36,158 nucleotides of DNA, taken from assembly GCA_003153435.1 (NCBI GenBank), contig PLYR01000079.1:1-36158 (forward strand), read 5' to 3'. The stretch comes from Bacteroidota bacterium. GTDB taxonomy: Bacteria; Bacteroidota; Bacteroidia; Palsa-965. A model generated the notes under the pieces. The model had not been told where the DNA came from. It saw only the letters and a program-made list of their open reading frames with translations, and did no database searches. Below, piece by piece: positions 16,530 to 26,288 of this stretch. Every line of letters starts with the position of its first letter. Positions within the stretch are counted from its first letter, which is position 1. The position numbers and the translations under genes are program-made.

Positions 16530-18782
16530 CTATTTAAACTTCCCTTTTAATGCAGCAAGTTTGAGTGAAAGATCGGACTCGGCATTAACGGGAGGTGATG
16601 ATTTGAAGTTCCCCGAGTTTCCTTTTTCACCAGCACCAAGAACCGGATTGTCTTTCATGGAGAGTGCAATTCGTTTCCGTTTAGCGTCCACCTCTGTAAC
16701 AGTAACCATTACCTTCTGCTGAACCTTTACGACCTTATTCGGATCATCTACGAAAGCATTGGAGAGCTGGCTGATGTGAACAAGCCCGTCCTGGTGCACC
16801 CCAATATCCACAAAGGCTCCGAAGTTGGTGACATTGGTGATGATACCCGGAACCTTCATTCCAACCCTCAGATCCCCGATTGCATTGACACCTTCTTCAA
16901 ATACGAATGCTTCGAATCCTTTTCGTGGGTCACGGCCTGGTTTGTCAAGCTCTTTGATGATATCATTCAGAGTAGGGAGACCGGCTTTCTCCGATACATA
17001 TTTTTGAAGTACAATTTTTTTCCTCAAGTCTTTATCCTTCATCAAATCATCCACTTTGCACTGCAAATCGCGGGTCATCGCTTCTACTACGAAATAAGTC
17101 TCTGGGTGTACAGCACTTTTATCAAGAGGGTTCTCACCATCTCTGATACGAAGGAATCCGGCGCTCTGTTCGAATATTTTCTCACCCATCCTTGGCACTT
17201 TGAGCAATTCTTTTCTCGTCTTGAATGGTCCGTTTTGATTTCTGTAATCCACGATATTCTGAGCAACCACGGCACCGAGGCCCGAAACATAAGTCAGTAA
17301 TTGTTTGCTAGCGGTATTCAGCTCAACTCCTACTCCGTTCACGCAACTTTCAACCACTTCATCCAGCTTCTTTTTTAGGTTATTCTGATCCACATCATGC
17401 TGATACTGCCCCACTCCTATAGCCTTCGGATCAATCTTAACAAGCTCGGCAAGAGGGTCACATAAACGCCTGCCGATAGACACAGCCCCTCTCACCGTCA
17501 CATCTTCATTCGGAAACTCTTCTCTTGCTGCCTCCGATGCAGAATAAACCGATGCTCCGCTTTCATTAACCATAATGATGGTAATGTCTTTGGGCAGAGC
17601 TTTGATGCCCCTTACAAATGATTCTGTTTCTCTTCCGGCGGTTCCATTTCCTATAGCAATAGATTCTACCTTATATTTTGCACAAAGTGCGAGCAATATA
17701 GATTCTGCCTCTCTGGTCTGGCGCTGTGGTTCATGGGGATAAATAACAGTATGCTCCAGCAATTTCCCTTGGCGGTCGAGCACCACCAGTTTACAGCCGG
17801 AACGAAAGCCAGGGTCGAGTGCCAAAACACTTTTCTGCCCTAGCGGTGGCGAAAGCAGGAGTTCACGTAAATTATCAGCAAACACCTGAATGGCTTTCTC
17901 TTCAGCAACCTGCTTGGTGAAGATGCGCATTTCGGTTTCAATAGAAACCTGCATCATTCTGGAATAGCTGTCTTCCGCCGCCAGCCTGACCTGTTCACTT
18001 GAGGGATAGTTGGTCTTAACAAAGAGTCGGGTTAAGATATCAAAGGCATCTTTTTCTGGAGGGGCAATATCGATACTCAGAAAATCTTCTTTCTCTCCTC
18101 TTCTCATCGCCAGAAGGCGGTGTGAGGGACAAGAAAGGAGGAGTTCTTCCCATTCAAAATAATCTTTGAATTTCTCAGCCTCTTCTTCTTTTCCTCCCAT
18201 AATCCTGGAACGGATCATCGCCTTTTCTCTGAATAACTGACGGATCTTATCCCGTGCTTCTGTATTTTCATTGATCCACTCGGCCATGATATCTCTGGCT
18301 CCCTCGAGTGCAGCATCTGTATCTTCTACTTCTTGGGAAGGGTTTATATATTTTCCCGCTTCTGCCTGTAGATCAAATTTTGTCTGTGCGAAAAGCAGAT
18401 GTGCAAGAGGTTCCAGTCCTTTTTCCCTTGCAATGGTAGCACGTGTACGTCGTTTGGGTTTGAAAGGCAGGTAGAGATCTTCCAGGCGGCTCATTGTTTC
18501 TGCTTCCAGAATGAGGGCTTCCAGTTCCGGGGTTAGTTTTTCCTGCAGTTTGATGGATTTAAGAATAGCTTCCCTACGTGTTTCCAGTGCCCTTAATCGC
18601 TCCACTTCATCTCTGATATTGGCAATAAAGACTTCATCAAGGCTGCCTGTCATTTCTTTCCGGTATCTGGAAATAAATGGAATGGTTCCCCCTTCATCGA
18701 GGAGTTGAATAGTTGCAACTACTTGTTCTTTGGTTATCCCCAGCTGCGCTGCAATGCGCCTGGCAAATTTGGCTTCCTTCAT
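16530..18782 (-). CDS. tex: Tex-family RNA-binding transcription accessory protein
   Basis: The 750-residue product has the full Tex architecture. The N-terminal helical region (FARRIAAQLGITKEQVVATI) is followed by a YqgF/RNase H-like domain around residues 322-460 (VLALDPGFRSGCKLVVLD). Helix-hairpin-helix repeats lie around 494-551 (LGAVVAQNIVDYRNQNGPF). A C-terminal S1 RNA-binding domain lies around 635-705 (GIITNVTNFGAFVDIGVHQD). Tex binds nucleic acid and affects transcription in the bacteria where it has been studied. The gene stands alone with its own -7 element. Confidence 0.95.
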   Translation of the reverse strand: MKEAKFARRIAAQLGITKEQVVATIQLLDEGGTIPFISRYRKEMTGSLDEVFIANIRDEVERLRALETRREAILKSIKLQEKLTPELEALILEAETMSRLEDLYLPFKPKRRTRATIAREKGLEPLAHLLFAQTKFDLQAEAGKYINPSQEVEDTDAALEGARDIMAEWINENTEARDKIRQLFREKAMIRSRIMGGKEEEAEKFKDYFEWEELLLSCPSHRLLAMRRGEKEDFLSIDIAPPEKDAFDILTRLFVKTNYPSSEQVRLAAEDSYSRMMQVSIETEMRIFTKQVAEEKAIQVFADNLRELLLSPPLGQKSVLALDPGFRSGCKLVVLDRQGKLLEHTVIYPHEPQRQTREAESILLALCAKYKVESIAIGNGTAGRETESFVRGIKALPKDITIIMVNESGASVYSASEAAREEFPNEDVTVRGAVSIGRRLCDPLAELVKIDPKAIGVGQYQHDVDQNNLKKKLDEVVESCVNGVGVELNTASKQLLTYVSGLGAVVAQNIVDYRNQNGPFKTRKELLKVPRMGEKIFEQSAGFLRIRDGENPLDKSAVHPETYFVVEAMTRDLQCKVDDLMKDKDLRKKIVLQKYVSEKAGLPTLNDIIKELDKPGRDPRKGFEAFVFEEGVNAIGDLRVGMKVPGIITNVTNFGAFVDIGVHQDGLVHISQLSNAFVDDPNKVVKVQQKVMVTVTEVDAKRKRIALSMKDNPVLGAGEKGNSGNFKSSPPVNAESDLSLKLAALKGKFK

Positions 18783-18796
18783 ATTTTCGCTTTGAA

Positions 18797-18804
18797 CAAA
18801 AATA
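18797..18804 (-). promoter_or_regulatory. Candidate -7 element of tex
   Basis: The minus strand reads TATTTTTG, an exact TAnnTTTG match, 14 nt before the tex start codon. No convincing TTG lies at the right distance upstream, so the call rests on the -7 element alone. The short distance to the ATG would give a near-leaderless transcript. Confidence 0.3.
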
Positions 18805-18887
18805 CACTTTACCGCAGGGGAAAGCAGATCAAATTATGAACAGGTATTCATAAGTTTTAGGGAACAAAAAGAAATGCGGGAGGAGAT

Positions 18888-19889
18888 TTATTTTATAGCC
18901 TGGACCTCTTTTTGATGGAACCAGGAAATGGTTTTCCGCAACCCTTCTTCCATCATCACACCAGGTACGTAGCCGAGCTCCCTTCTGGCTTTCTGAATAT
19001 CCGCTAGTGAATCTTTGACATCTCCAATACGGTCTGCCCTGTAAGAAGGCTGGACTGTAGATCCTGTTAATTTTTTCAGGATGCTGATTAAATCGTTGAG
19101 TGAGATACGTTCTCCAACGGCCACGTTAAATACTTCCCCTTGTGCAGGGATACCTTCTGCAAGGACAGCCCTAATATTTGCCTGAACAGCATTTTCAACG
19201 AAGGTAAAATCACGTGTTTGTTTTCCGTCTCCGTTAATAGCAGGGGGCTGATTCTTCAGAAAAGCATCAATAAAGAGGGGAATAGCAGCCGCATAAGCTC
19301 CAAGCGGATTTTGGCGAGGACCGAAAATATTAAAGTAACGGAGTCCGATAATCTCCATTTGGTAAGTCTTAGCAAAAATCTCGGCATATAATTCGTTTCC
19401 TCTTTTGGATACCGCATAAGGGGATAACTGTTTGCCTATCCTTGCTTCGGTTTTAGGAAGATCCGTAATATCACCATACACGGAAGAGGAGCTTGCGTAA
19501 ACAATTCTTTTAACTTTTGCATCTCTAGCCGCAATCAGGAGCTGAATAAACCCTGTTTCATTAACTACATGAGTGGCTAGAGGATTTTCAATGGAGCGGG
19601 GAACAGAACCCAGTGCCGCCTGATGAAGAATGTAATCAATCCCTTCACTCGCCTTTTTACAATCGGCCGCCTGGGTGATATCTCCTTGAAGGAACTTGAA
19701 GTTAGGTTCGTTTTCGAATGGTTTAATATTCGCCGCAAATCCGGTGGCCAGGTTATCCAGCACTACGACTCGTCCTGCTTTATATTTAAGCAAATACTCA
19801 ACCAGGTTGGATCCGATGAAGCCTGCACCTCCGGTAACCAGGAAAGAACTCCCTGAAATATTTTTTGTATGGAAAGGTGTTTGATACAT
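18888..19889 (-). CDS. UDP-N-acetylhexosamine(-uronate) 4-epimerase, WbpP/TviC-like
   Basis: The 333-residue product is an extended short-chain dehydrogenase with NAD-binding TGGAGFIGSN, a catalytic SSSSVYGD and YAVSK pair, and family blocks HQAALGSVPRSIENP, GLRYFNIFGPRQNP and NGDGKQTRDFTFVENAVQAN. These blocks are characteristic of WbpP of Pseudomonas and TviC of Salmonella Vi antigen. The former interconverts UDP-GlcNAc and UDP-GalNAc, the latter the corresponding uronates. Its start overlaps the rmlB stop by one base (TAATG), so the two are coupled. Which sugar it uses cannot be read from sequence; the nearby uronate pathway favours an N-acetylated substrate. Confidence 0.87.
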   Translation of the reverse strand: MYQTPFHTKNISGSSFLVTGGAGFIGSNLVEYLLKYKAGRVVVLDNLATGFAANIKPFENEPNFKFLQGDITQAADCKKASEGIDYILHQAALGSVPRSIENPLATHVVNETGFIQLLIAARDAKVKRIVYASSSSVYGDITDLPKTEARIGKQLSPYAVSKRGNELYAEIFAKTYQMEIIGLRYFNIFGPRQNPLGAYAAAIPLFIDAFLKNQPPAINGDGKQTRDFTFVENAVQANIRAVLAEGIPAQGEVFNVAVGERISLNDLISILKKLTGSTVQPSYRADRIGDVKDSLADIQKARRELGYVPGVMMEEGLRKTISWFHQKEVQAIK

Positions 19890-20953
19890 TACCCGCGTTT
19901 AACGTACTGGCCTTCGTAATATTTCTTATAATCACCACTCGTCACATTATTCAACCAGGTCTCGTTTGCGAGGTACCAATCAACGGTCCTCTCGAGCCCC
20001 TCTTCGAACTGCAGGGAGGGTGTCCATCCAAGTTCTTTCTGCAGTTTAGATGAATCAATCGCATAACGGAGATCATGCCCTGCTCTATCGAGGACAAAAG
20101 AAATCAAGCCTGCCGATTCCCCCTCCTTACGGCCCAATTTTTCATCCATGATCTTGCAGAGCAGGCGAATAAGGTCAATATTTTTCCACTCATTGTGGCC
20201 TCCAATATTATAGGTCTCTCCTGTTTTACCCTTGTGGTAAATCACATCGATGGCTCGTGCATGGTCTTCTACAAATAGCCAGTCCCTTACATTTTCTCCT
20301 TTTCCATAAACAGGAATTGGTTTCTTGTTTTTGATATTGTGTATGGCTAATGGGATGAGTTTCTCTGGAAAATGAAATGATCCGTAGTTGTTGGAACAGT
20401 TGGAGATAACTGCAGGAAGTTTATAGGTATCGAAGTAAGCCCTTACAAAATGATCAGAACTTGCTTTGGAAGCCGAATAAGGGCTATGTGGGTCGTATTT
20501 GGTGTCTTCGGTGAAGAACCCCGTCTCACCCAGTGATCCATATACCTCGTCGGTACTAACATGATAAAACCTTGGATTTTTGATTGTGGAATTGGGAGCT
20601 AACCAAATATGGCGGGCTGCATTCAGTAGATTTACAGTTCCAACCACATTCGTAATAACAAACTCCAGAGGATTTGAGATGGAGCGGTCGACATGCGATT
20701 CAGCGGCGAGGTGTATCACCCCATCGAATGAGTGAATAGAAAATAATTCTTCGATGAATTTTGCATCGGTAATATCCCCCTTTATAAACTCGTAGTTCGG
20801 TTTTTCTTCAACATCACGAAGATTTTCGAGATTGCCGGCGTAGGTGAGTTTATCGAGATTATATATTTTATAGTCAGGATATTTGTTGACGAACAATCTG
20901 ACCACATGGGAACCGATAAAACCAGCTCCTCCGGTTATCAATAACTTTTTCAT
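19889..20953 (-). CDS. rfbB: dTDP-glucose 4,6-dehydratase
   Basis: The 354-residue product has the RmlB/RfbB features: TGGAGFIGSHVVRLFV, HLAAESHVDRSI, the catalytic STDEVYG with Asp-Glu, the YSASKASSDHFVRAY active-site Tyr/Lys, NCSNNYGSFHFPEKLIP, and YGKGENVRDWLFVEDHARAI. It turns dTDP-glucose into dTDP-4-keto-6-deoxyglucose, the entry point to rhamnose and many 6-deoxyhexoses. RmlA, RmlC and RmlD are not in the window, so the final sugar is open. It leads a small operon with the downstream epimerase. Confidence 0.95.
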   Translation of the reverse strand: MKKLLITGGAGFIGSHVVRLFVNKYPDYKIYNLDKLTYAGNLENLRDVEEKPNYEFIKGDITDAKFIEELFSIHSFDGVIHLAAESHVDRSISNPLEFVITNVVGTVNLLNAARHIWLAPNSTIKNPRFYHVSTDEVYGSLGETGFFTEDTKYDPHSPYSASKASSDHFVRAYFDTYKLPAVISNCSNNYGSFHFPEKLIPLAIHNIKNKKPIPVYGKGENVRDWLFVEDHARAIDVIYHKGKTGETYNIGGHNEWKNIDLIRLLCKIMDEKLGRKEGESAGLISFVLDRAGHDLRYAIDSSKLQKELGWTPSLQFEEGLERTVDWYLANETWLNNVTSGDYKKYYEGQYVKRG

Positions 20954-20982
20954 TGAATGAATTTAATAGAATATCTGAAACT

Positions 20983-20990
20983 CAAAAGTA
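20983..20990 (-). promoter_or_regulatory. Candidate -7 element before rfbB
   Basis: The minus strand reads TACTTTTG, an exact TAnnTTTG match, 29 nt before the rfbB ATG in the 72-nt gap after the sugar dehydrogenase. The -33 position is AT-rich without a clear TTG. If used, rfbB and the epimerase form their own transcript. Confidence 0.35.
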
Positions 20991-21025
20991 ATCAAAAGTT
21001 AAAGACTATTCTAAATAAATCTATT

Positions 21026-22312
21026 CTAAAGGCTCCAGTAACCCAGGCTCTTGAACCGGCGGCGGTAAATACCTTTTACATCCACCAGGATACCTTTGGG
21101 AGTGAGCAGGGACTTAAAGAATTTCTCATCCAGATGGAGATATTCCTTATGATTTACAGCTACGATTACACCGTCGTATCCTTTCCCAAGCTTGTTCAGA
21201 CCAAAACCGTATTCATGTTTAAGATCATCAGAGTCGGCATGCGGATCCACAACATCAACTTTGAGTCCGAAGGATTTAAGTTCCTTCACAATGTCTGCAA
21301 CCTTTGAATTACGGGTATCACTTACATCTTCTTTAAAAGTAGCCCCCATAATGAGCACTTTAGATTTGGCAATATTCTTTCCGGCTGCGCTGATTTTTTT
21401 TACCAGATTTTTGGCCACATAGAAACCCATGCTATCATTCACATAACGGCCTGAATTTATGACGCGGGCATGATAACCGAGAGATTCCGCTTTGTGTGTG
21501 AGGTAGTAAGGGTCTACACCTATGCAATGCCCTCCGACTAATCCTGGAAAGAATTTCAGGAAGTTCCATTTGGTCCCGGCGGCATCAAGAACATCATAGG
21601 TATTGATTCCCATACGGCCGAAGATAATGGACAGTTCATTCATCAGTGCGATATTCACATCACGCTGGGTATTTTCAATAATCTTAGCTGCCTCTGCTAC
21701 CTTGATACTTGCGGCTTTATAAACACCGGGTTCAACTATAATTTCATACACCCTTGAAATCTCTTTCAGAGATTCCTCATCACAGCCTGAAACCACTTTA
21801 AGGATCTTGGTGATGGTATGTTCCTTATCCCCCGGATTAATACGTTCTGGGGAGTAGCCCACCTTAAAGTCTTTTTTATATCTCAGCTTCGAATGGTGTT
21901 CCAGAACAGGGATACAATCCTCTTCTGTACAACCCGGATATACGGTTGATTCATAAACTACATAATCACCTTTTTTAAGCACCTTTCCTACGGAGTAAGA
22001 AGCACCAAGCAAGGGCTGGAGATTCGGAAGATTATGTTCGTCAATTGGAGTAGGAACCGCGATAATAAAAAAGTTTGCACTTTTCAGTTCATCCAAAGAT
22101 GCAGTGAATGTAATATCACATCCTTTAAAGGCTGATTTGTCAAGCTCTCCACTGGGATCTATCCCCTTCTTCATCATAGCTACCCGCTTCTCATTAATGT
22201 CGAAGCCAATAACTTTCACTTTTTTTGCAAAGGCAAGAGCAATGGGTAGTCCTACATATCCCAGACCCACTACGGCTAGCTTAGCTTTTTTATCTATAAG
22301 TTGTTTGTACAT
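21026..22312 (-). CDS. UDP-N-acetylhexosamine 6-dehydrogenase, WbpO/TviB/WbpA-like
   Basis: The 428-residue product is a nucleotide-sugar dehydrogenase: Rossmann motif VVGLGYVGLPIALAF (about 14-28), VPTPIDEHNLPNL, YESTVYPGCTEE, GYSPERINPGDKEHTI, and the catalytic cysteine in GGHCIGVDPYYL near residue 260. The C-terminal domain begins near KVLIMGATFKEDVSDTRNSK. The details match the branch that oxidises UDP-GlcNAc or UDP-GalNAc to the uronate (WbpA, WbpO, TviB) rather than UDP-glucose dehydrogenase. With the WbpB- and WbpD-like genes directly upstream, UDP-GlcNAc to UDP-GlcNAcA is the likely reaction. Confidence 0.9.
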   Translation of the reverse strand: MYKQLIDKKAKLAVVGLGYVGLPIALAFAKKVKVIGFDINEKRVAMMKKGIDPSGELDKSAFKGCDITFTASLDELKSANFFIIAVPTPIDEHNLPNLQPLLGASYSVGKVLKKGDYVVYESTVYPGCTEEDCIPVLEHHSKLRYKKDFKVGYSPERINPGDKEHTITKILKVVSGCDEESLKEISRVYEIIVEPGVYKAASIKVAEAAKIIENTQRDVNIALMNELSIIFGRMGINTYDVLDAAGTKWNFLKFFPGLVGGHCIGVDPYYLTHKAESLGYHARVINSGRYVNDSMGFYVAKNLVKKISAAGKNIAKSKVLIMGATFKEDVSDTRNSKVADIVKELKSFGLKVDVVDPHADSDDLKHEYGFGLNKLGKGYDGVIVAVNHKEYLHLDEKFFKSLLTPKGILVDVKGIYRRRFKSLGYWSL

Positions 22313-22360
22313 ATGTTCTGCTTTGAATGAATTATTTTTGAATCCTTGAACTTTATTAAA

Positions 22361-23386
22361 TCAATTTTTTCTTTCCGGCTTACGGATGGCATATATCCGT
22401 TCAATGATATCTACTATTTTCATTCCTTCAAGAGCATTCGTAGTAACTGTTTGCCTGCCTTTGAGTGTATCTACAACATTCTGAATAATATAAGCGTGGT
22501 TATTGGCAGAGCCTTTGTATCCTCCATAATCATTCGCAGGATTCGTTGGAGCCAGTGTTGGCATTTGATAATCCTTGATATGGCAATACTCTACTTTATC
22601 CATATACTGTCCACCTACTTTTACACTTCCTTTACTTCCAATAATAGTGAGGCTGCTCTCTAAGTTCGTATCCCACACGGCAGTCGAATAATTAAGAGAA
22701 CCCATTCCTCCATTCAGGAAGCGGAAATTAACAAAGCCTGAATCTTCAAATTCGGTTGATTGGGCATGTGTAAAGTCAGCAAATTTTGCCTGAATATCGG
22801 TTATATCCCCGAAGAGCCAATACATGATATCTACAAAATGTGAAAATTGAGTAAACAGCGTTCCCCCATCCAGGGTCTGAGTTCCTTTCCAACCTCCTTT
22901 TTTATAATAGCGCTCATCCCGGTTCCAGTAGCAATTCAGCTGAACCATAAATACATCTCCAATAATTTTCTTCTCTACTAATTCCTTTAACCAAACAGAA
23001 GGAGGAGAAAAGCGGTTCTGCATCACACAAAAAACCTGTTTATGGATCTGTAAAGCTTTAAACAGAATCGATTCACAATCCTGACGGTGCAGGGCCATTG
23101 GTTTCTCGCAGACTATATGTTTCCCTGCTTCCAGAGCAAGAAGTGAATGTTCGGCATGTAACCCGTTAGGAGTACAGATATTAAGAATTTCCACCTCCGG
23201 ATGAGCTTTGAGGAGCGCACTGATGGAGGGATAAAATTTTTCTGAAGAGCCATTTAAGCCGAGTTTTTCCGGAGGGAGAATATCACATACAGCTACCAAT
23301 TCAGATTCTTCATTCCTACGGATCATTTCGGCATGTCTTTTTCCGATATGGCCTTGGCCAATAACAGCAAATTTTAATTTATGCAT
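22361..23386 (-). CDS. Gfo/Idh/MocA oxidoreductase, WbpB/WlbA-like
   Basis: The 341-residue product begins MHKLKFAVIGQGHIGKRHAE, a Rossmann NAD-binding motif. It carries the family's EKP motif (HIVCEKPMALHRQDCE, about residues 93-108) and the substrate-domain blocks NRFSPPSVWLKELVE and GGTLFTQFSHFVDIMYWLFG. These match the WbpB/WlbA branch, which oxidises UDP-GlcNAc uronate at C3 for transamination. The assignment is supported by the adjacent WbpD-like acetyltransferase and WbpA/O-like dehydrogenase. The C-terminus contains the typical NNHAYIIQNVVDTL segment. Confidence 0.85.
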   Translation of the reverse strand: MHKLKFAVIGQGHIGKRHAEMIRRNEESELVAVCDILPPEKLGLNGSSEKFYPSISALLKAHPEVEILNICTPNGLHAEHSLLALEAGKHIVCEKPMALHRQDCESILFKALQIHKQVFCVMQNRFSPPSVWLKELVEKKIIGDVFMVQLNCYWNRDERYYKKGGWKGTQTLDGGTLFTQFSHFVDIMYWLFGDITDIQAKFADFTHAQSTEFEDSGFVNFRFLNGGMGSLNYSTAVWDTNLESSLTIIGSKGSVKVGGQYMDKVEYCHIKDYQMPTLAPTNPANDYGGYKGSANNHAYIIQNVVDTLKGRQTVTTNALEGMKIVDIIERIYAIRKPERKN

Positions 23387-23430
23387 GTTGAGGGTTCTGT
23401 AACAAAGGCTTGAGAGGCTCTTGTTGCTGG

Positions 23431-24012
23431 TTAAGAAACTATTTTGAGGACTGAACCGTTCTCCAAACGGTATTTTTCTTTAGACTCCGGGCATTCTGCA
23501 TGACCGTTTTTATCAAAATGAAGCCGATGGCCATATTCACTCATCCAGCCCATCTGCTTCGCAGGGTTTCCCGCCCAGAGGGAATAAGGAGGAACATTCT
23601 TTGTGACCACTGCGCCAGCACCGATAAAGGCGAAAGCACCTATATCGTGACCACAAACGATGGTGGCATTCGCTCCGATAGTCGCTCCCTTTCCAACGTG
23701 TGTTTTTGCATATGCGTTTTTGCGATTGACAGCACTTCTTGGATTGATCACATTGGTGAATACCATGGAAGGCCCAAGGAATACATCATCGTCACATGTT
23801 ACACCGGTATAAATGGAAACATTATTCTGGACCTTCACATTTTTGCCAAGAGTCACATCCGGAGAGATTACTACGTTCTGTCCGACATTGCAGTTTTCTC
23901 CCAATTTACAACCGGGCATGAGGTGAGTAAAGTGCCAGATTTTTACTCCTTTGCCAATAACACATCCTTCATCAATGATGGAACTGGGATGTGCATAAAA
24001 TTCTTTTTCCAT
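23431..24012 (-). CDS. N-acetyltransferase, WbpD/WlbB-like (left-handed beta-helix)
   Basis: The 193-residue product is a hexapeptide-repeat acetyltransferase with blocks very close to Wbp[61 protein letters not shown], and [17 protein letters not shown]. WbpD acetylates UDP-2-acetamido-3-amino-2,3-dideoxy-glucuronate to the 2,3-diacetamido sugar used in B-band O antigen and similar glycans. It lies 44 nt upstream of the WbpB-like gene in the same direction. The C-terminal extension after the beta-helix ([20 protein letters not shown]) is also found in the family. Confidence 0.9.
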   Translation of the reverse strand: MEKEFYAHPSSIIDEGCVIGKGVKIWHFTHLMPGCKLGENCNVGQNVVISPDVTLGKNVKVQNNVSIYTGVTCDDDVFLGPSMVFTNVINPRSAVNRKNAYAKTHVGKGATIGANATIVCGHDIGAFAFIGAGAVVTKNVPPYSLWAGNPAKQMGWMSEYGHRLHFDKNGHAECPESKEKYRLENGSVLKIVS

Positions 24013-24033
24013 AAAGGATCCTTAAAAACGTAA

Positions 24034-24041
24034 CAAAAATA
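24034..24041 (-). promoter_or_regulatory. Candidate -7 element before the WbpD-like gene
   Basis: The minus strand has TATTTTTG, an exact TAnnTTTG match, 21 nt before the start codon in the 114-nt gap after the aminotransferase gene. No clear -33 TTG is seen. It would allow the wbpD-wbpB-dehydrogenase block to be transcribed separately from the two upstream genes. Confidence 0.35.
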
Positions 24042-24126
24042 GACATTTAGCCGAACTATCGGTTAAAACGAATTAGAACTGTTATTGGATTAAAATCACT
24101 TCCGGATCAGAAAACGGAGTTCTTAT

Positions 24127-25242
24127 TTATTCTGATGTGTGTGATTCAGAAAGGGCCAGACTTATATTTTTAAGACCCTGTTCAAATTCCTTTTTCTTAG
24201 GCCAGCCAAAACCGAGACGCATATATCTCCTGCTGGTTTCGAACCAATGCCCTGGACCGGCATAGGTAGAATATTTCTGATTCAAAGATATATAAAATTT
24301 ATTAATATCAATTCCTGACCCTGAAATAATTCTCGGGAAACACACGACTCCACCTTCCGGTTTTATCCATTCCAGTTCAGGAGTGGAACTTATCCAATTC
24401 TCGAGCAGACTGAAATTAACCTGGACATGAGCCCGGATTGCGGGCAGAAATGATTCTTTTTTAAGTAGAAAACGCCAGGCTATTTCTTCATCCACTACAG
24501 AATTGCATAGGAAAATCTGCTCCTTGGCTGCCAAAAATAATTGCTGCAGGGCTTTGCTTCGGGTGATGAGCCACCCTAATCTTATCCCTGGAAGTCCATA
24601 AGCTTTGGAAACAGAAGAAACACTGATGACCTTTTCGGAGAGCGATGCCCCCATCGGAAGCTTTCTTCCAAAGCTCAGATCACGGTAGGTCTCATCGATC
24701 AGGAGCCAGATATTATATTCTTCTGCGATCTGGATTATTTTCTCCAGCTCGGTTTGCGTGAGCATGACTCCGGTAGGATTATGCGGACAGGTAATGCTGA
24801 TCAACTTTGTATTCGGGCGGATCAGAGAACGAAGCTTTTGCAGATCCGGACGAAAACCTTGTTCAAATTCAAGTTCCAGATAACTCACTTCACACCCTAT
24901 TGCTTTAGGCGTTTCTATATTGGTAGCATAATTCGGTGACATCACCACTAGGTGGTCGGTCTTTTCCAGAAGAGAAGTGGATACGATAAAGAGTGCGGCA
25001 GCAGCACCGGCCGTGAGCAGAATATCCTCTGCTTTGATATGCTCCGATTCGGAGGCAATGAGTTCTCGGAGTTCTGGTTTCCCCAGGTGATCACCATAGC
25101 AGAGTACGAGCTTTCCAAGGTCTATTCCAAGATCATCATAGATGGCATCGCTTACTGAACTTTCCGCCAGGTTACAGGCTATGCTTCCATAACCCAACTG
25201 TTCGGGAGATTCTATCTCAATGGGCATCCGTTTGTACTGCAT
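24127..25242 (-). CDS. PLP-dependent class I/II aminotransferase
   Basis: The 371-residue product is a fold-type I enzyme of the aspartate aminotransferase branch: LLTAGAAAALFIVSTSLLE, SITCPHNPTGVMLTQTELE, LLIDETYRDLSFG and the PLP lysine in SVSSVSKAYGLPGIRLGW (near residue 213). Arg in RYMRLGFG binds the substrate carboxylate in the family. The sequence is not of the DegT/DnrJ/EryC1 (WbpE) type that normally supplies the 3-amino group in this pathway. Its place between the UXS-like and WbpD-like genes suggests a role in the same cluster, but the substrate is unknown. Confidence 0.85.
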   Translation of the reverse strand: MQYKRMPIEIESPEQLGYGSIACNLAESSVSDAIYDDLGIDLGKLVLCYGDHLGKPELRELIASESEHIKAEDILLTAGAAAALFIVSTSLLEKTDHLVVMSPNYATNIETPKAIGCEVSYLELEFEQGFRPDLQKLRSLIRPNTKLISITCPHNPTGVMLTQTELEKIIQIAEEYNIWLLIDETYRDLSFGRKLPMGASLSEKVISVSSVSKAYGLPGIRLGWLITRSKALQQLFLAAKEQIFLCNSVVDEEIAWRFLLKKESFLPAIRAHVQVNFSLLENWISSTPELEWIKPEGGVVCFPRIISGSGIDINKFYISLNQKYSTYAGPGHWFETSRRYMRLGFGWPKKKEFEQGLKNISLALSESHTSE

Positions 25243-25289
25243 CTGGATCAGAAACTAGGTGTAGATTCTAGAAGGTATTCCTACTTGAA

Positions 25290-26264
25290 TCAGGCGAAAC
25301 GGTGCTCTTTTTTGAAGAGTTCTTCCTGAGGAAGACTTTTAAAATAAGCATACGTAATTTTCAACCCCTCTGCCCTGCTCATCTTTGGCTCCCAACCCAG
25401 CAGCTTCTTAGCAAGGGTGATATCCGGCTTGCGCTGTTTAGGGTCGTCCTGAGGAAGAGGTTTGGAGATCAGCTTTTGAGAGGTACCCGTAAGTTTAATT
25501 ATTTCTTCCCCAAATTCTTTGATCGTAATTTCACTAGGGTTGCCTATGTTCACTGGTTGCGCATAATCGCTTTTCAGCAAACGGCAGATCCCTTCCACCA
25601 GATCATCCACATAACAGAAAGAACGGGTCTGAGAGCCGTCACCGAACATGGTAAGATCTTCTCCCCTTAGTGCCTGACCAATAAAAGCCGGCAGTACCCT
25701 TCCGTCATTGAGTCGCATCCGGGGTCCGTAGGTATTAAATATGCGGATAATACGCGTTTCAACTTGATGATAGGTATGATAAGCCATCGTGATGGCTTCC
25801 ATAAAACGTTTGGCTTCATCGTAAACACCTCTGGGTCCAACAGGGTTCACATTGCCCCAGTATGATTCTGTCTGAGGATGTACAAGCGGATCTCCATAAA
25901 CTTCGGAAGTAGATGCAACCAGTATACGAGCTTTCTTTACTCTGGCCAATCCAAGCAGGTTATGCGTTCCAAGGGAACTGACCTTCAGGGTTTGAATTGG
26001 AATTTTGAGATAGTCAATCGGGCTCGCCGGAGAAGCAAAATGCAGAATGTATTTAAGCTCACCGGGAATGAATACGAATTTGGAAACATCGTGGTGGTAA
26101 AACTCAAAATGCTCCAGCTTCATCAGGTGCTGTATGTTGCGCAGATCTCCGGTGATCAGGTTATCCATCCCGATGACATGATAGCCATCTTTAATGAAAC
26201 GGTCGCATAAATGCGAGCCCAGGAATCCGGCAGCGCCCGTGATCAGTACTTTTTCTTTGGTCAT
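25290..26264 (-). CDS. UDP-glucuronate decarboxylase-like SDR enzyme (UXS family)
   Basis: The 324-residue product is an extended [50 protein letters not shown], the catalytic STSEVYGD and [26 protein letters not shown], and [20 protein letters not shown]. The ASPASP, NTYGPRM and [12 protein letters not shown] blocks are hallmarks of UDP-xylose synthase, which decarboxylates UDP-glucuronate. A UDP-glucose dehydrogenase to feed it is not in the window. It is the first gene of the minus-strand sugar cluster, downstream of an inverted repeat. Confidence 0.87.
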   Translation of the reverse strand: MTKEKVLITGAAGFLGSHLCDRFIKDGYHVIGMDNLITGDLRNIQHLMKLEHFEFYHHDVSKFVFIPGELKYILHFASPASPIDYLKIPIQTLKVSSLGTHNLLGLARVKKARILVASTSEVYGDPLVHPQTESYWGNVNPVGPRGVYDEAKRFMEAITMAYHTYHQVETRIIRIFNTYGPRMRLNDGRVLPAFIGQALRGEDLTMFGDGSQTRSFCYVDDLVEGICRLLKSDYAQPVNIGNPSEITIKEFGEEIIKLTGTSQKLISKPLPQDDPKQRKPDITLAKKLLGWEPKMSRAEGLKITYAYFKSLPQEELFKKEHRFA

Positions 26265-26288
26265 AATGGTCTATTCAGCGTACGTAAA

